Below, piece by piece: positions 1-17,872 of a stretch of DNA of 64,000 nucleotides. The DNA lies in NCBI RefSeq assembly GCF_021650935.1, contig NZ_CP091244.1:2170001-2234000 (forward strand). The letters run 5' to 3'. The notes under the pieces are model-generated. The model did not search any database. It saw only the letters and a list, made by a program, of their open reading frames with translations, and was not told where the DNA came from. The translations under genes were made by a program, and so were the position numbers. Numbering within the stretch: the first letter of the stretch is position 1; every line of letters begins with the position of its first letter. Source of the stretch: Thiothrix winogradskyi. Its GTDB lineage: Bacteria > Pseudomonadota > Gammaproteobacteria > Thiotrichales > Thiotrichaceae.

Positions 1-1527
1 CAATTTGCGCAAGTCCGTCAGGTCTCGCACCATTGCGGTCGCGATACTTTTAAACGTTTGCATTTCCTCGGCAGTCATAATGCCGACTTGTGGGAGTTCA
101 ACTGCCATTGGATTCTGCGGCTCACCACTGACCCGAAATTCGTAATGCACATGGTTGCCGGTGGATGTGCCGGTTGAGCCGACATACCCGATGACATCGC
201 CACGTTTGACTTTTTGACCGGATTTTAAGTCGTCTTTGAAAGCCGACATATGCCCGTACAGGGTGGTGATGCCATTAATGTGGCTCAATTCAATGACGTT
301 ACCGTAGCCACCTTGGCGACCGATGGATTTTACGCTACCGTCGGCGGTGGCATAAATCGGTGTGCCACGGGGTGCAGCGAAATCCGTACCGGCATGATTT
401 TTACGTAAACCGAAGACGGGGTGACGACGCATTCCAAAGCCAGAACTCATGCGTCCATCTGCCAGCGGCTTGCGGTCAAAGGCAGCCCGTTTGAGTTCAG
501 TGTCGCCATCGGGGCGGAAGTAATCCGTTCTGCCTTCAGCTAAGGTGAAACGCACCCGCTGATAAGACTTTTTGCCGGTGTCGTATTCGGCTGCCAACAC
601 TTTATCCGTGTAGATACTTTCGCCTTGGTAGCGGAAATCTTCAAAGATAACCCCAACTTTATGACCAACCTTGACACCTTTCTTGAAATCGACATCTTTC
701 TGGAACACTTGACTGAGCTGGCGGATGACGGAGTTACTCAAACCGGCGGTTTTGCCATCCTTTTGTATTGAGTGCTTGACCGTAAAAGCGATTTTGGCAT
801 TGCGGGTTTCTAATGCACCGGTTTCCCATTTGCCGACGTAGCCGTCATCAGTGACGGAGACGATGTAAACGTCTGTTTTGTTTTTGGCGTAAATGAGTTG
901 CTGGAGGCTGTCATCAACCACTTGGGTAAACAGGCGGGCATCTGCTTTTAGGTTGCCAAGCGCCTGCTTGATGGTGGTATTTTCCAACAGCTTTTGCGAT
1001 GTTTTGGTGAGTTCGAGCCTGCCTAAGATAGATTCCAAGGTGTCGTCAGTTTCTACCGTGTGTGCTGACCAGTTACCTTGCGTGGCATCTGGCAGGATGT
1101 CGATAGCGTACCCTGAGAATGACTCAACCGCGACTGCCGGTAAATTCAAATCTTTGACGACTTGTGCGGGGGATGCGCTATCCAGCAATGGCTCTGTTAA
1201 ATGAATGAGCTTGCCATCTTCCGTGCTGCTGATCATCGAGTAAACGGGGACGTTACCCAGCGTGGCAAGCCCGCAGGCAAGTAACAGTGAGCGGGTTGCC
1301 AGATAACGCAGCGGTTTTTTTGCAGACAGGGAAGGCGATGCAGGCGGAGCTTTGGGTTCTGCTCTATTTTCTGTTTTGTGCTCTACTCTGTTTTTCGCCG
1401 GTTTCACTCTAGCGTTGACAGGGGCGGGCTTGAGAAGGCTGTCCAACAGTTTAGAGGAGGAAGTCTTTGCTGACCCAGATTTGTGATCCACAGGTATGTA
1501 ACATCCTGGGAAATCAAAGCCTTTCAT
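1..1527 (-). CDS. M23-family peptidoglycan metalloendopeptidase (C-terminus beyond window edge)
   Basis: Reading leftward from an ATG at 1527, the frame stays open to base 1. A short N-terminal cytoplasmic stretch rich in Lys, Pro and Ala is followed by one hydrophobic segment (about residues 82-100), so the protein is probably anchored in the inner membrane with its body in the periplasm. Near the left edge it has the full M23 (LytM) zinc signature: HAGTDFAAPRGTPIYA, then YGHM, then HVHYEF. The family cuts peptide cross-links in peptidoglycan during cell growth. The same gene lies divergent from tyrS in Pseudomonas, which supports the call. The ATG is preceded by a GGGATGAG stretch as ribosome site. 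An in-frame TAA at 1587-1585 limits any earlier start; a TTG at 1578 is a weaker alternative. The last residues lie outside the window. Confidence 0.9.
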   Translation of the reverse strand, partial: MKGFDFPGCYIPVDHKSGSAKTSSSKLLDSLLKPAPVNARVKPAKNRVEHKTENRAEPKAPPASPSLSAKKPLRYLATRSLLLACGLATLGNVPVYSMISSTEDGKLIHLTEPLLDSASPAQVVKDLNLPAVAVESFSGYAIDILPDATQGNWSAHTVETDDTLESILGRLELTKTSQKLLENTTIKQALGNLKADARLFTQVVDDSLQQLIYAKNKTDVYIVSVTDDGYVGKWETGALETRNAKIAFTVKHSIQKDGKTAGLSNSVIRQLSQVFQKDVDFKKGVKVGHKVGVIFEDFRYQGESIYTDKVLAAEYDTGKKSYQRVRFTLAEGRTDYFRPDGDTELKRAAFDRKPLADGRMSSGFGMRRHPVFGLRKNHAGTDFAAPRGTPIYATADGSVKSIGRQGGYGNVIELSHINGITTLYGHMSAFKDDLKSGQKVKRGDVIGYVGSTGTSTGNHVHYEFRVSGEPQNPMAVELPQVGIMTAEEMQTFKSIATAMVRDLTDLRKL

Positions 1528-1698
1528 AGTCTCATCCCAGCTTTTTTTGGGCTGCGACTTTCGTGTAAACGATGACAAGGGTTTTTACTCCATACTTGTT
1601 ATCAAATGATGTATTTCTGTATGTTTTTAATACAAAAAACTGCAATTGAAGCAGAGGTTAGCGAGTATGTACTGAATCATTCCTGAACTCAATAGTGG

Positions 1699-1727
1699 TT
1701 GACTCACTACGCTTATCAGCCAAGAAT
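1699..1727 (+). promoter_or_regulatory. Possible tyrS promoter
   Basis: TTGACT (1699-1704), a 17-base spacer and AAGAAT (1722-1727) lie in the 305-base divergent region between the M23 peptidase and tyrS. The -35 is good and the -10 matches 4 of 6. The rest of this intergenic stretch is AT-rich with no other feature I can support. Confidence 0.35.
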
Positions 1728-1832
1728 TACGACACTCTCTATGCTTGTTTAACCTTGCATCTGAGAAAACTGATAAACTTGTCTTTCTATGTAGATCAAA
1801 ACTAAAGAATTGTCAATTCTGGAGCATGTTAA

Positions 1833-3032
1833 ATGGATGATGTTGCTGACCTGATGCAAGAGCTGGTACGCGGGTGTGAAGAAGTATTGGTCGAAGCCGA
1901 ATTGGTGGCGAAACTTAAAAAAGGTAAGCCACTCAGGATAAAAGCGGGCTTTGACCCGACCGCGCCTGATCTGCATCTGGGGCACACTGTGCTCATTAAT
2001 AAGATGAGACAGTTTCAGGACGCCGGACACCAGATTTTATTTCTAATCGGTGACTTTACTGGGATGATCGGTGATCCGACTGGCAAATCCGCCACGCGAC
2101 CTGCTTTGACAGCCGAACAAGTACAACAAAATGCGGTGACGTATCAGGAGCAAATTTTCAAGATTCTTGATCCTGATAAAACAGAGGTTATGTTTAATTC
2201 AACGTGGATGAATCAGTTGGGAAGTGCAGGGCTGATTCAGTTGGCGGCAAAGCATACCGTGGCACGGATGTTAGAGCGCGATGATTTCACAAAACGCTAT
2301 AAGTCAGGGCAGCCAATTGCCATCCATGAGTTTTTGTATCCTTTGGTGCAAGGTTACGATTCCGTGGCGATGAAGGCCGATGTGGAATTGGGTGGCACAG
2401 ATCAAAAATTTAACTTGCTAGTCGGGCGTGAATTACAGCGTCAATACGGGCAAGAGCAGCAGGTGGTGATGACCATGCCGTTGCTGGAGGGCTTGGACGG
2501 CGTTAATAAGATGTCAAAGTCATTGGGTAACTACATTGGTATTACTGACGCGCCTAACGAGATGTTTGGCAAGATCATGTCGATTTCGGATGAATTGATG
2601 TGGCGTTACTTTGAGTTATTGAGTTTCCGCCCACTGACTGAGCTGAAACGTTTTAAGCAGGATGTGGGGCAGGGTGCGAATCCGCGTGACCTAAAGTTCC
2701 TGTTGGCGGAAGAGCTTATTGCTCGCTTCCACAGTCAGGCTGCTGCGGTAGGGGCGCGTGAAGACTTCATTGCACGTTTTCAAAAAGGTGCAATGCCGGA
2801 TGAAATGGATGAAATTAGCCTCGTTGCCGAAGGATCGGGGATGCCTATTGCCTCATTATTGAAAGCCGCAGGCTTGATCGGTAGTACCTCGGATGCGTTG
2901 CGCATGATTCAACAAGGTGGCGTAAAAATCGATGGAATCAAAGTCGAAGACCGTAATCTTTTGATTGAAAAGGGAATCACGGCTGTCTTCCAGGTAGGTA
3001 AGCGTAAGTTCGCTAAAATAACCTTGGGGTAA
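1833..3032 (+). CDS. tyrS: Tyrosyl-tRNA synthetase (TyrZ-type class I)
   Basis: Charges tRNA-Tyr with tyrosine in the cytoplasm. The 399-residue protein has the class I signature as HLGH (residues 48-51) and the KMSKS loop (226-230), followed by a C-terminal S4 RNA-binding domain (about 335-395). The Asp-Pro-Thr-Ala-Pro-Asp stretch before HLGH and the 399-residue length fit the second bacterial TyrRS type (TyrZ of Pseudomonas) rather than the 424-residue E. coli TyrS. The ATG at 1833 is preceded by GGAG at about 1821. In Pseudomonas tyrZ is likewise followed by an rRNA operon, as here, so the order is conserved. Confidence 0.95.
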   Translation: MDDVADLMQELVRGCEEVLVEAELVAKLKKGKPLRIKAGFDPTAPDLHLGHTVLINKMRQFQDAGHQILFLIGDFTGMIGDPTGKSATRPALTAEQVQQNAVTYQEQIFKILDPDKTEVMFNSTWMNQLGSAGLIQLAAKHTVARMLERDDFTKRYKSGQPIAIHEFLYPLVQGYDSVAMKADVELGGTDQKFNLLVGRELQRQYGQEQQVVMTMPLLEGLDGVNKMSKSLGNYIGITDAPNEMFGKIMSISDELMWRYFELLSFRPLTELKRFKQDVGQGANPRDLKFLLAEELIARFHSQAAAVGAREDFIARFQKGAMPDEMDEISLVAEGSGMPIASLLKAAGLIGSTSDALRMIQQGGVKIDGIKVEDRNLLIEKGITAVFQVGKRKFAKITLG

Positions 3033-3045
3033 TGCAAAAAACAGG

Positions 3046-3073
3046 TTGACGGGCTTAATCCAGCCTGTATAAT
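3046..3073 (+). promoter_or_regulatory. rrn P1-type promoter
   Basis: TTGACG (3046-3051), 16-base spacer, perfect TATAAT (3068-3073), followed by a GC-rich discriminator (gcgccgc) typical of stringently controlled rRNA promoters. It begins 14 bases after the tyrS stop and serves the first rRNA operon only; no counterpart exists before the second operon. Confidence 0.8.
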
Positions 3074-3176
3074 GCGCCGCTCACTCAGGGCAAAAACGCT
3101 CTGAAACAAAAGCAGAATCAATAACTTAGGGAGTTGCATTTTGCTTTTGGAGTCGACAAGATTTTTGAAAAAGTGT

Positions 3177-3205
3177 TTGACACGAAGTTCATAAATCTTT
3201 AAGAT
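3177..3205 (+). promoter_or_regulatory. rrn P2-type promoter, operon 1
   Basis: Perfect TTGACA (3177-3182), 17-base spacer and TAAGAT (3200-3205). The same -35, spacer length and -10 precede operon 2 (8678-8706), although the spacer sequences differ, which argues that both are real promoters. Transcription would start just before a CTCTGCT/AGCAGAG leader hairpin. Confidence 0.75.
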
Positions 3206-3352
3206 TCGCCCCTCTCTGCTTACGGAGCAGAGCGCAGATTAACAAAAGAAGCCAGAAAACTTGTGTGGGGGCTTGTGATTGTGTCGAGAGGCACAGAAGC
3301 AAGCAACCATTGAGTTCACGTTAATGTAATATATACGTAATTTCGATGGATT

Positions 3353-3365
3353 TGCTCTTCAATTT
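3353..3365 (+). promoter_or_regulatory. Leader boxA antitermination element, operon 1
   Basis: TGCTCTTCAATTT matches the rRNA boxA consensus (TGCTCTTTAACAA), the NusB/NusE loading site, and lies just before 16S. Upstream, the stretch from about 3251 (gccagaaaacttgtgtggg) is complementary to bases after 16S (about 4890-4918), forming the RNase III processing stem around the 16S precursor. Confidence 0.7.
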
Positions 3366-3380
3366 CAAAAGATAAAGATT

Positions 3381-4864
<1,484 letters not shown>

Positions 4865-4951
4865 ACGAGAAACGTCGCTCACACGATCACAAGTTCCCAC
4901 ACAAGTAGTCTGGCAGACCGCATTTATTGCAAGCGCTCTAGTACCGAACAC

Positions 4952-5028
<77 letters not shown>

Positions 5029-5052
5029 CTCTTGCATCGCAAAAGGTTTTCA

Positions 5053-5128
5053 GGGGCCATAGCTCAGCTGGGAGAGCGCCTGCCTTGCACGCAGGAGGTC
5101 GTCGGTTCGATCCCGTCTGGCTCCACCA
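5053..5128 (+). tRNA. tRNA-Ala (TGC), operon 1
   Basis: 76 bases with encoded CCA, anticodon TGC between the CCTGC and GCAGG arms, T arm CGGTTCGATCCCG. It follows tRNA-Ile by 24 bases, the classical spacer pair. Confidence 0.97.
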
Positions 5129-5313
5129 CTTTCTGGTCAATGTCACAGTAACATTAGTCATAATGACACTAAGCACATAACACCAAAAAGGCATTGCAAT
5201 AAATGCACACACCACGGTAACTCCAAAAGTCACCGCAAAGCGAACTGGCTTCCCCAAAGGACACAGTTTATTTTGCACTGGCTTTTGTCGGTTCAACCTA
5301 AGTCGATAGGTCG

Positions 5314-5324
5314 TTCTTTAACAA
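5314..5324 (+). promoter_or_regulatory. Spacer boxA, operon 1
   Basis: TTCTTTAACAA in the tRNA-Ala to 23S spacer matches boxA closely. Spacer boxA elements renew antitermination before 23S. The same site is at 10819-10829 in operon 2. Confidence 0.6.
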
Positions 5325-5455
5325 CATGGAAAAATATCAAGGCGAAATGTATAACTGAGAAGATTATATATCTCAAGATTGATCGTTACGAGATTATAGA
5401 CACTCTGTAACCCGAGTCTACCAGCACAAAAGGAAGTAGACTGTTTCGGGTTATA

Positions 5456-8284
<2,829 letters not shown>

Positions 8285-8451
8285 TATAACCCCAAACGGT
8301 CTACTAGAGATGTATGAATCGAAGACAGGCAACTGTCAGACCTCAGTTATTAAGTATCCCTGATATTTTTCCAGATTAGGTCGAGAAGACTACGGCAGAA
8401 GAGAGCATACCCGCCCTCACTGACCAACAAACCTTCCCAACCTTGCCAGTT

Positions 8452-8571
8452 TGCTTGGTGTCCATAGAGCTGTGGAACCACCTGATCCCATCCCGAACTC
8501 AGAAGTGAAACGCAGCATCGCCGATGGTAGTGTGGGGTCTCCCCATGTGAGAGTAGGTCAACGCCAAGCAC
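8452..8571 (+). rRNA. rrf: 5S ribosomal RNA, copy 1
   Basis: About 120 bases: TGCTTGGTG at the 5' end pairs with CGCCAAGCA at the 3' end, and the conserved internal stretch CCGAACTCAGAAGTGAAACG is present. The 23S-5S spacer (8285-8451) holds no tRNA that I can see. Confidence 0.95.
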
Positions 8572-8577
8572 TATTCC

Positions 8578-8614
8578 AAAAGCCCTGTATTAGTTCACTA
8601 ATTACAGGGCTTTT
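8578..8614 (+). terminator. Terminator of rRNA operon 1
   Basis: AAAAGCCCTGTATTAG and CTAATTACAGGGCTTTT form a long stem with one bulge, closed by TTCA and ending in a short T run. It starts immediately after 5S and has a different sequence from the operon 2 terminator. Confidence 0.85.
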
Positions 8615-8677
8615 ATTTCCTCGCAGCATTAGGTTTTCTTAGTGTTTCGAGCAAATAAAAACTGAAACTTAAATGTC

Positions 8678-8706
8678 TTGACAGCTAGTCCTGATTCATT
8701 TAAGAT
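8678..8706 (+). promoter_or_regulatory. Promoter of rRNA operon 2
   Basis: TTGACA (8678-8683), 17-base spacer, TAAGAT (8701-8706). It corresponds to P2 of operon 1. Only about 120 bases of unique DNA (8578-8698) separate the operons, and no P1-type promoter is visible here, so operon 2 relies on this promoter or on read-through. Confidence 0.75.
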
Positions 8707-8853
8707 TCGCCCCTCTCTGCTTACGGAGTAGAGCGCAGATTAACAAAAGAAGCCAGAAAACTTGTGTGGGGGCTTGTGATTGTGTCGAGAGGCACAGAAG
8801 CAAGCAACCATTGAGTTCACGTTAATGTAATATATACGTAATTTCGATGGATT

Positions 8854-8866
8854 TGCTCTTCAATTT
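8854..8866 (+). promoter_or_regulatory. Leader boxA antitermination element, operon 2
   Basis: TGCTCTTCAATTT, identical to the operon 1 site and placed the same distance before 16S. Confidence 0.7.
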
Positions 8867-8881
8867 CAAAAGATAAAGATT

Positions 8882-10369
<1,488 letters not shown>

Positions 10370-10456
10370 ACGAGAAACGTCGCTCACACGATCACAAGTT
10401 CCCACACAAGTAGTCTGGCAGACCGCATTTATTGCAAGCGCTCTAGTACCGAACAC

Positions 10457-10533
<77 letters not shown>

Positions 10534-10557
10534 CTCTTGCATCGCAAAAGGTTTTCA

Positions 10558-10633
10558 GGGGCCATAGCTCAGCTGGGAGAGCGCCTGCCTTGCACGCAGG
10601 AGGTCGTCGGTTCGATCCCGTCTGGCTCCACCA
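10558..10633 (+). tRNA. tRNA-Ala (TGC), operon 2
   Basis: Identical to the tRNA at 5053-5128; anticodon TGC, encoded CCA. Confidence 0.97.
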
Positions 10634-10818
10634 CTTTCTGGTCAATGTCACAGTAACATTAGTCATAATGACACTAAGCACATAACACCAAAAAGGCATT
10701 GCAATAAATGCACACACCACGGTAACTCCAAAAGTCACCGCAAAGCGAACTGGCTTCCCCAAAGGACACAGTTTATTTTGCACTGGCTTTTGTCGGTTCA
10801 ACCTAAGTCGATAGGTCG

Positions 10819-10829
10819 TTCTTTAACAA
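10819..10829 (+). promoter_or_regulatory. Spacer boxA, operon 2
   Basis: TTCTTTAACAA between tRNA-Ala and 23S, same as 5314-5324. Confidence 0.6.
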
Positions 10830-10960
10830 CATGGAAAAATATCAAGGCGAAATGTATAACTGAGAAGATTATATATCTCAAGATTGATCGTTACGAGATT
10901 ATAGACACTCTGTAACCCGAGTCTACCAGCACAAAAGGAAGTAGACTGTTTCGGGTTATA

Positions 10961-13784
<2,824 letters not shown>

Positions 13785-13951
13785 TATAACCCCAAACGGT
13801 CTACTAGAGATGTATGAATCGAAGACAGGCAACTGTCAGACCTCAGTTATTAAGTATCCCTGATATTTTTCCAGATTAGGTCGAGAAGACTACGGCAGAA
13901 GAGAGCATACCCGCCCTCACTGACCAACAAACCTTCCCAACCTTGCCAGTT

Positions 13952-14071
13952 TGCTTGGTGTCCATAGAGCTGTGGAACCACCTGATCCCATCCCGAACTC
14001 AGAAGTGAAACGCAGCATCGCCGATGGTAGTGTGGGGTCTCCCCATGTGAGAGTAGGTCAACGCCAAGCAC
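13952..14071 (+). rRNA. rrf: 5S ribosomal RNA, copy 2
   Basis: Same sequence as the 5S at 8452; ends pair as TGCTTGGTG with CGCCAAGCA. Confidence 0.95.
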
Positions 14072-14078
14072 TATTCCT

Positions 14079-14118
14079 AAAAGCCCCGTTAACGGTTTCC
14101 GTTGCGGGGCTTTTTTTT
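14079..14118 (+). terminator. Terminator of rRNA operon 2
   Basis: AAAAGCCCCG and CGGGGCTTTT form the stem around a loop containing GTTAACGGTTTCCGTT, followed by eight Ts. It also separates the rRNA transcript from the convergent chemosensory operon ending at 14158. Confidence 0.9.
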
Positions 14119-14157
14119 GCCTGTTGTTTTTACTTAACCTTTATGAAAATGCTCACC

Positions 14158-14943
14158 TTAGTGAGCAAAGTTTGTGAGCCATTTAGATACCCGTTTTAAT
14201 GTCTGTTGAAACTGTTCATGTTGAACGGGTTTGGTCAAATACGTAGATGCGCCAGCAATAACGCCTTGGACTTCATCGAGGGGGGAGGTTTTACCACTTA
14301 GCATAATGATTGGGGTTTTTTTCATGGTTTTGCTAGAGCGCATTTTGCGGCAGACTTCGTAGCCATCAATGCCGGGCATAATGACATCTAGGAAGATCAA
14401 ATCGTATTGCTTTTGTGCTGATTTTTCTAAGGCTTCTTCACCTGTTTCGGCAAAATCGGCTGCAATATGGGCGTGGCGTAACTCAATCTCTAATTGTTTA
14501 CGAATAGCAGCGCTGTCATCGACGACAAGTGCGGTATAGCGATAGGACTCTGGCTGTTCAGTCGTGTTTTCTGGCACAGCCACCGTCGCAATAGGTGTTT
14601 CCGGTGCAACTGGTAGGGTTGTTTCGGTAATCGCCGGGCGTGATCTGAGTAATTGTGCAGCGTCGTCAATAGCTCGCATAACACGAGTTACTAATAGTGG
14701 TCGTTGCAATAGTATGTCATACGGCAGATCAGATTCACCAATGCGAATATTGATAGCAGTATTGTCGGGTATTTCAATTTCATCCAATGTAATAACAATG
14801 TCAGCATAAGTTATATCGGTTTGCAGGCTGTAATGTTTTCCTTGCGATGCACCAAAGGTAACGACACGTTGAATAACTGCCTGATCTTTTTCGGGAAGCT
14901 CGAATAAACAAATGCCAATTGTTTCTTTTGTTGTGGTAAGCAT
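14158..14943 (-). CDS. Response regulator with N-terminal domain of unknown function
   Basis: 261 residues and the last gene of the chemosensory operon. The C-terminal half (about 137-258) is a receiver domain: Asp-Asp in VVDDSAAIRKQ, phospho-acceptor Asp186 in FLDVIMPGIDGYE, the Ser/Thr of MLSGK and the Lys of LTKPV. The N-terminal 120 residues do not match a family I recognise; a Pro-rich linker joins the halves. There is no DNA-binding domain, so it probably acts through protein contacts, as PilG and PilH do. The start is the ATG at 14943, with AAAGAGAG before it; a TTG at 14970 would overlap the upstream gene and is less likely. The gap to the ChpA-like gene is 16 bases. Confidence 0.82.
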   Translation of the reverse strand: MLTTTKETIGICLFELPEKDQAVIQRVVTFGASQGKHYSLQTDITYADIVITLDEIEIPDNTAINIRIGESDLPYDILLQRPLLVTRVMRAIDDAAQLLRSRPAITETTLPVAPETPIATVAVPENTTEQPESYRYTALVVDDSAAIRKQLEIELRHAHIAADFAETGEEALEKSAQKQYDLIFLDVIMPGIDGYEVCRKMRSSKTMKKTPIIMLSGKTSPLDEVQGVIAGASTYLTKPVQHEQFQQTLKRVSKWLTNFAH

Positions 14944-14959
14944 GTGATTTCTCTCTTTG

Positions 14960-17869
14960 TCAGGCTGCAAGTTGTGTTTTCAGCCAGCGTTGTAATTGTT
15001 TGTTTAGGGTGTCATGGTCAACAGGTTTGGTGAGGTATGCATCGACCCCAGCTTGTTGTGCCATATTGCGGTGTTTTTGTGTGCCGCGTGACGTGATCAT
15101 AATGATCGGTAAGTGGCTTTTCTCCGGCCAGATGCGGATGGCTTGGGTCATTTCCAAGCCATTCATGCGCGGCATTTCTAAGTCGGTTAACACCAGTTCT
15201 ATCGTATGTTCGTGCAATTGTTGTAGCGCTTCAAGACCGTCAATAGCAGTCAGGGGTTGATACCCCATTTGTTCGACCATAAGGCTGAGCGATTTACGGT
15301 TGCTGAGTGAATCGTCAACGATGAGGATGCGTGGGCGTTGTGTCGTTTTGTCGGTGTGGTGTGTTTGGTTGCTCTTTAAGGTGAGCTGACCATTTTCCAG
15401 ATGGCGCAAGATACGCAATACGTCTAATACTGGCGCAACTGCGCCATTGGCGAGGATACAGGCACCACTGACGCCGTGGGCTAAATTGAGCCAAGGGGCG
15501 AGGCTTTTGACTACGATGTCACGCGGTTGTTGGATTTCATCGACATACATGGCATAGCTTTTCTGCTCACTGGCAATGATCAAGAGTGAATGACCTTTGT
15601 GCAAATCGGGTGATGGCGCTTGCCAGTCCAACAATTGTGCCAACGGCAGCACTTCCAAGGATTGTTCTTGGTGTTGAATAAACCAGTGTTCACCTTCAAA
15701 CCGGTATTGATCGGGGGCAACATAGAGCAATTGTTGGATGGTGTTGCTGGGAATGGCGACTAAATTGCCGCCTGCACGTACTAATAACGCATGAGTTGCA
15801 ATCAGGGTGAGCGGGACTTGAATGTGAATGGTTGTGCCTTGCCCCACTTGGCTGCTGATATGGAGTAATCCTTGCAGGTCTTCAACAGCGGTTTGCACTA
15901 CGTCCATGCCCACGCCACGCCCGGAAATATCGCTGACTTGATCGCGAGTGGTAAAGCCTGGCTGTAGGATCAGGCGTAAGGTGTCGGCTTCACTGAGTTT
16001 ACTATCAGATTTGATCATGCCGCGTTCGATAGCACGCGCTCGAATTTGCTCAGAGTTTAACCCTTGACCATCGTCGCTCAAGGTGAGATGAATTTGGTTG
16101 CCTTTTTGTTCAAAACGCAGCTCAATTTGACCTTCTGGGGGTTTGCCTGCGGCTTGACGGGCTTCAAGTGTTTCAATGCCGTGGTCAACTGCATTGCGCA
16201 ACATGTGCAACAGAGGCGCGTTTAACCCTTGCAAGATGTCGGTATCCACTTGCAGGTTTTGCCCGATGATGCTGATGTTGGCTTGCTTGTCGGTACGGCG
16301 GCAAGTTTCCCTCACGGTGCGTTCCAAGCGCGTGACGATGGATTGCACCGGAATGAGACGGGTACGCAAAATGGTTTCACTGAGTTGCCGCTGCAATCGT
16401 TGTTGCTGATAAACCTGTTCGGAAATTTGGCGAATTTGTTGTTGTAGATTGCGCGTCAATTCACGGTTGTCCGCAATGGATTCGGTTAGCAAATTCGAGG
16501 TGCTGTGTAAGTCGTTATAGGCTTCCAATTCCAGTTGGTCAAAACCATCTGCCTGACTCAGGGTTGCAAAAGACTGATAGGTGGATGGTGAATGTAGGTT
16601 GATGGATTGCTGGTCGATGGTTTCACTGAGTTCCTCCAGCATCTGGCGAATGTGTTCGTCTTGCTGTTGGAGTTGTTTGCCAAACGCCAAGGTATGCTGG
16701 GCTTGTTCGGCAATTTGGCTGGTGGAGGTGATTAGTTCCCCAGCTAGGTTTAGTAAACGTTGTACGGTTTCCAGCGGAACACTTAAATGGGTGGAGGTGC
16801 TGCGCGGTACTTCGGTATTGGGGGGGCTGTCAGTGTTATTGGTGTTATCATCGGCGGCCAAACCCGATTGAGTGATGAAGTCAGGCAGAATCAGGGGTGT
16901 TGACGGCAATAGTTCGGAAATATCCGGCTTGGCAGATTCTGCTGGCGTTGCTTCTGCAAGGCGTAATTCCCAAGCATCCATCTCTGCCAGCAAACCATCG
17001 TACTCGTCTGGTAGTGGTTTGTGTTCTTGCAAATGGTCAAACAGGGTTTCTAGGCAATCGGCACATGCGGCGAGGGTTTGACCTAAACCATTGGGTAAGT
17101 GCGGGTTGATATCGAGTTCGAGAATATCTTCCAGCCGGTGAGTGAAGGCAGCAAGAGCCTTTACACCGACGACCCCACTGGCCCCTTTAACCGTATGCGC
17201 TAGGCGGGCGGCATGGCGTTTTTGTTCTGGGGTGTTGTCACCTTGAGAAATCAGGTGAATCAAACGGGCGGCCTCGGCGATTTGCCTAGGGGTTTCTTGT
17301 AAATAAGCTTCCAATAGTTCGGGGTGAATGTCTGCATCCCAAGCCAGTGGGTTGGGTGCTATGGCGGTGGTGCTTTGTATCGGTGACTCAATAGCTTCAA
17401 CGGTTTCAATGGTTGTGCTGGCTTCTGCTTCAGTCGGTGCTACTTGCAGTGTGTTAACGCGCAGGTTAAGCAGCAAGTTTTCCATGATGTCGGCAGGAAT
17501 TGGTTCTGGCCAAGCTTCATTCATCAATTCTGCGGCAATGGCTGGCAGATGCGAGTGGTCTTCCGGTTCGCGCAGTGCAAAGGCGGCGAGTTCGATCCAG
17601 CCGAATAGTTGCCCGCCTTGTAGCAGTTCGAGAATGGCTTCCGGTAGCATCTCCTGAAAGCTGAGGAGTTGGTGGTGTATCCACTCGGCGGTTTGGGCGA
17701 TGCCAGTCATGCCGTATTGATGGGCGGTTTCAGACAGGCGCTGGCATTCGGTAACTACAGTGGAGGCAGTCGCCGCAATGTCTTCTGGCTCTTCAGTAAG
17801 CGGGTTGAGGCTGGAGAGTTGCAGGGCAACATCTTCCAGTACTTCGGCAAAGGCGCTGACATCATCCAT
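14960..17869 (-). CDS. ChpA-like hybrid chemotaxis histidine kinase (Hpt-kinase-CheW-receiver)
   Basis: 969-residue CheA-type kinase. Order: N-terminal helical region (1-130), Hpt domain with phospho-acceptor His225 in LAHTVKGASG, a dimerisation region (about 360-510), HATPase with N box HMLRNAVDHG (555-564), SDDGQGLN (598-605) and DISGRGVGM (647-655), a CheW-like domain (about 690-825), and a C-terminal receiver with Asp896 in LTDLEMPRMNG. P. aeruginosa ChpA is much longer with several Hpt domains; this one has one clear Hpt. It should autophosphorylate under control of the MCP encoded just upstream (gap 3 bases) and pass phosphate to its own receiver and to the PilH-like protein. Start ATG at 17869. 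Confidence 0.9.
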   Translation of the reverse strand: MDDVSAFAEVLEDVALQLSSLNPLTEEPEDIAATASTVVTECQRLSETAHQYGMTGIAQTAEWIHHQLLSFQEMLPEAILELLQGGQLFGWIELAAFALREPEDHSHLPAIAAELMNEAWPEPIPADIMENLLLNLRVNTLQVAPTEAEASTTIETVEAIESPIQSTTAIAPNPLAWDADIHPELLEAYLQETPRQIAEAARLIHLISQGDNTPEQKRHAARLAHTVKGASGVVGVKALAAFTHRLEDILELDINPHLPNGLGQTLAACADCLETLFDHLQEHKPLPDEYDGLLAEMDAWELRLAEATPAESAKPDISELLPSTPLILPDFITQSGLAADDNTNNTDSPPNTEVPRSTSTHLSVPLETVQRLLNLAGELITSTSQIAEQAQHTLAFGKQLQQQDEHIRQMLEELSETIDQQSINLHSPSTYQSFATLSQADGFDQLELEAYNDLHSTSNLLTESIADNRELTRNLQQQIRQISEQVYQQQRLQRQLSETILRTRLIPVQSIVTRLERTVRETCRRTDKQANISIIGQNLQVDTDILQGLNAPLLHMLRNAVDHGIETLEARQAAGKPPEGQIELRFEQKGNQIHLTLSDDGQGLNSEQIRARAIERGMIKSDSKLSEADTLRLILQPGFTTRDQVSDISGRGVGMDVVQTAVEDLQGLLHISSQVGQGTTIHIQVPLTLIATHALLVRAGGNLVAIPSNTIQQLLYVAPDQYRFEGEHWFIQHQEQSLEVLPLAQLLDWQAPSPDLHKGHSLLIIASEQKSYAMYVDEIQQPRDIVVKSLAPWLNLAHGVSGACILANGAVAPVLDVLRILRHLENGQLTLKSNQTHHTDKTTQRPRILIVDDSLSNRKSLSLMVEQMGYQPLTAIDGLEALQQLHEHTIELVLTDLEMPRMNGLEMTQAIRIWPEKSHLPIIMITSRGTQKHRNMAQQAGVDAYLTKPVDHDTLNKQLQRWLKTQLAA

Positions 17870-17872
17870 AGC

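Noticed and set aside
14944..14970. Start of the last response regulator at 14970
   Set aside because: That codon is TTG, overlaps the ChpA-like gene and has no ribosome site.
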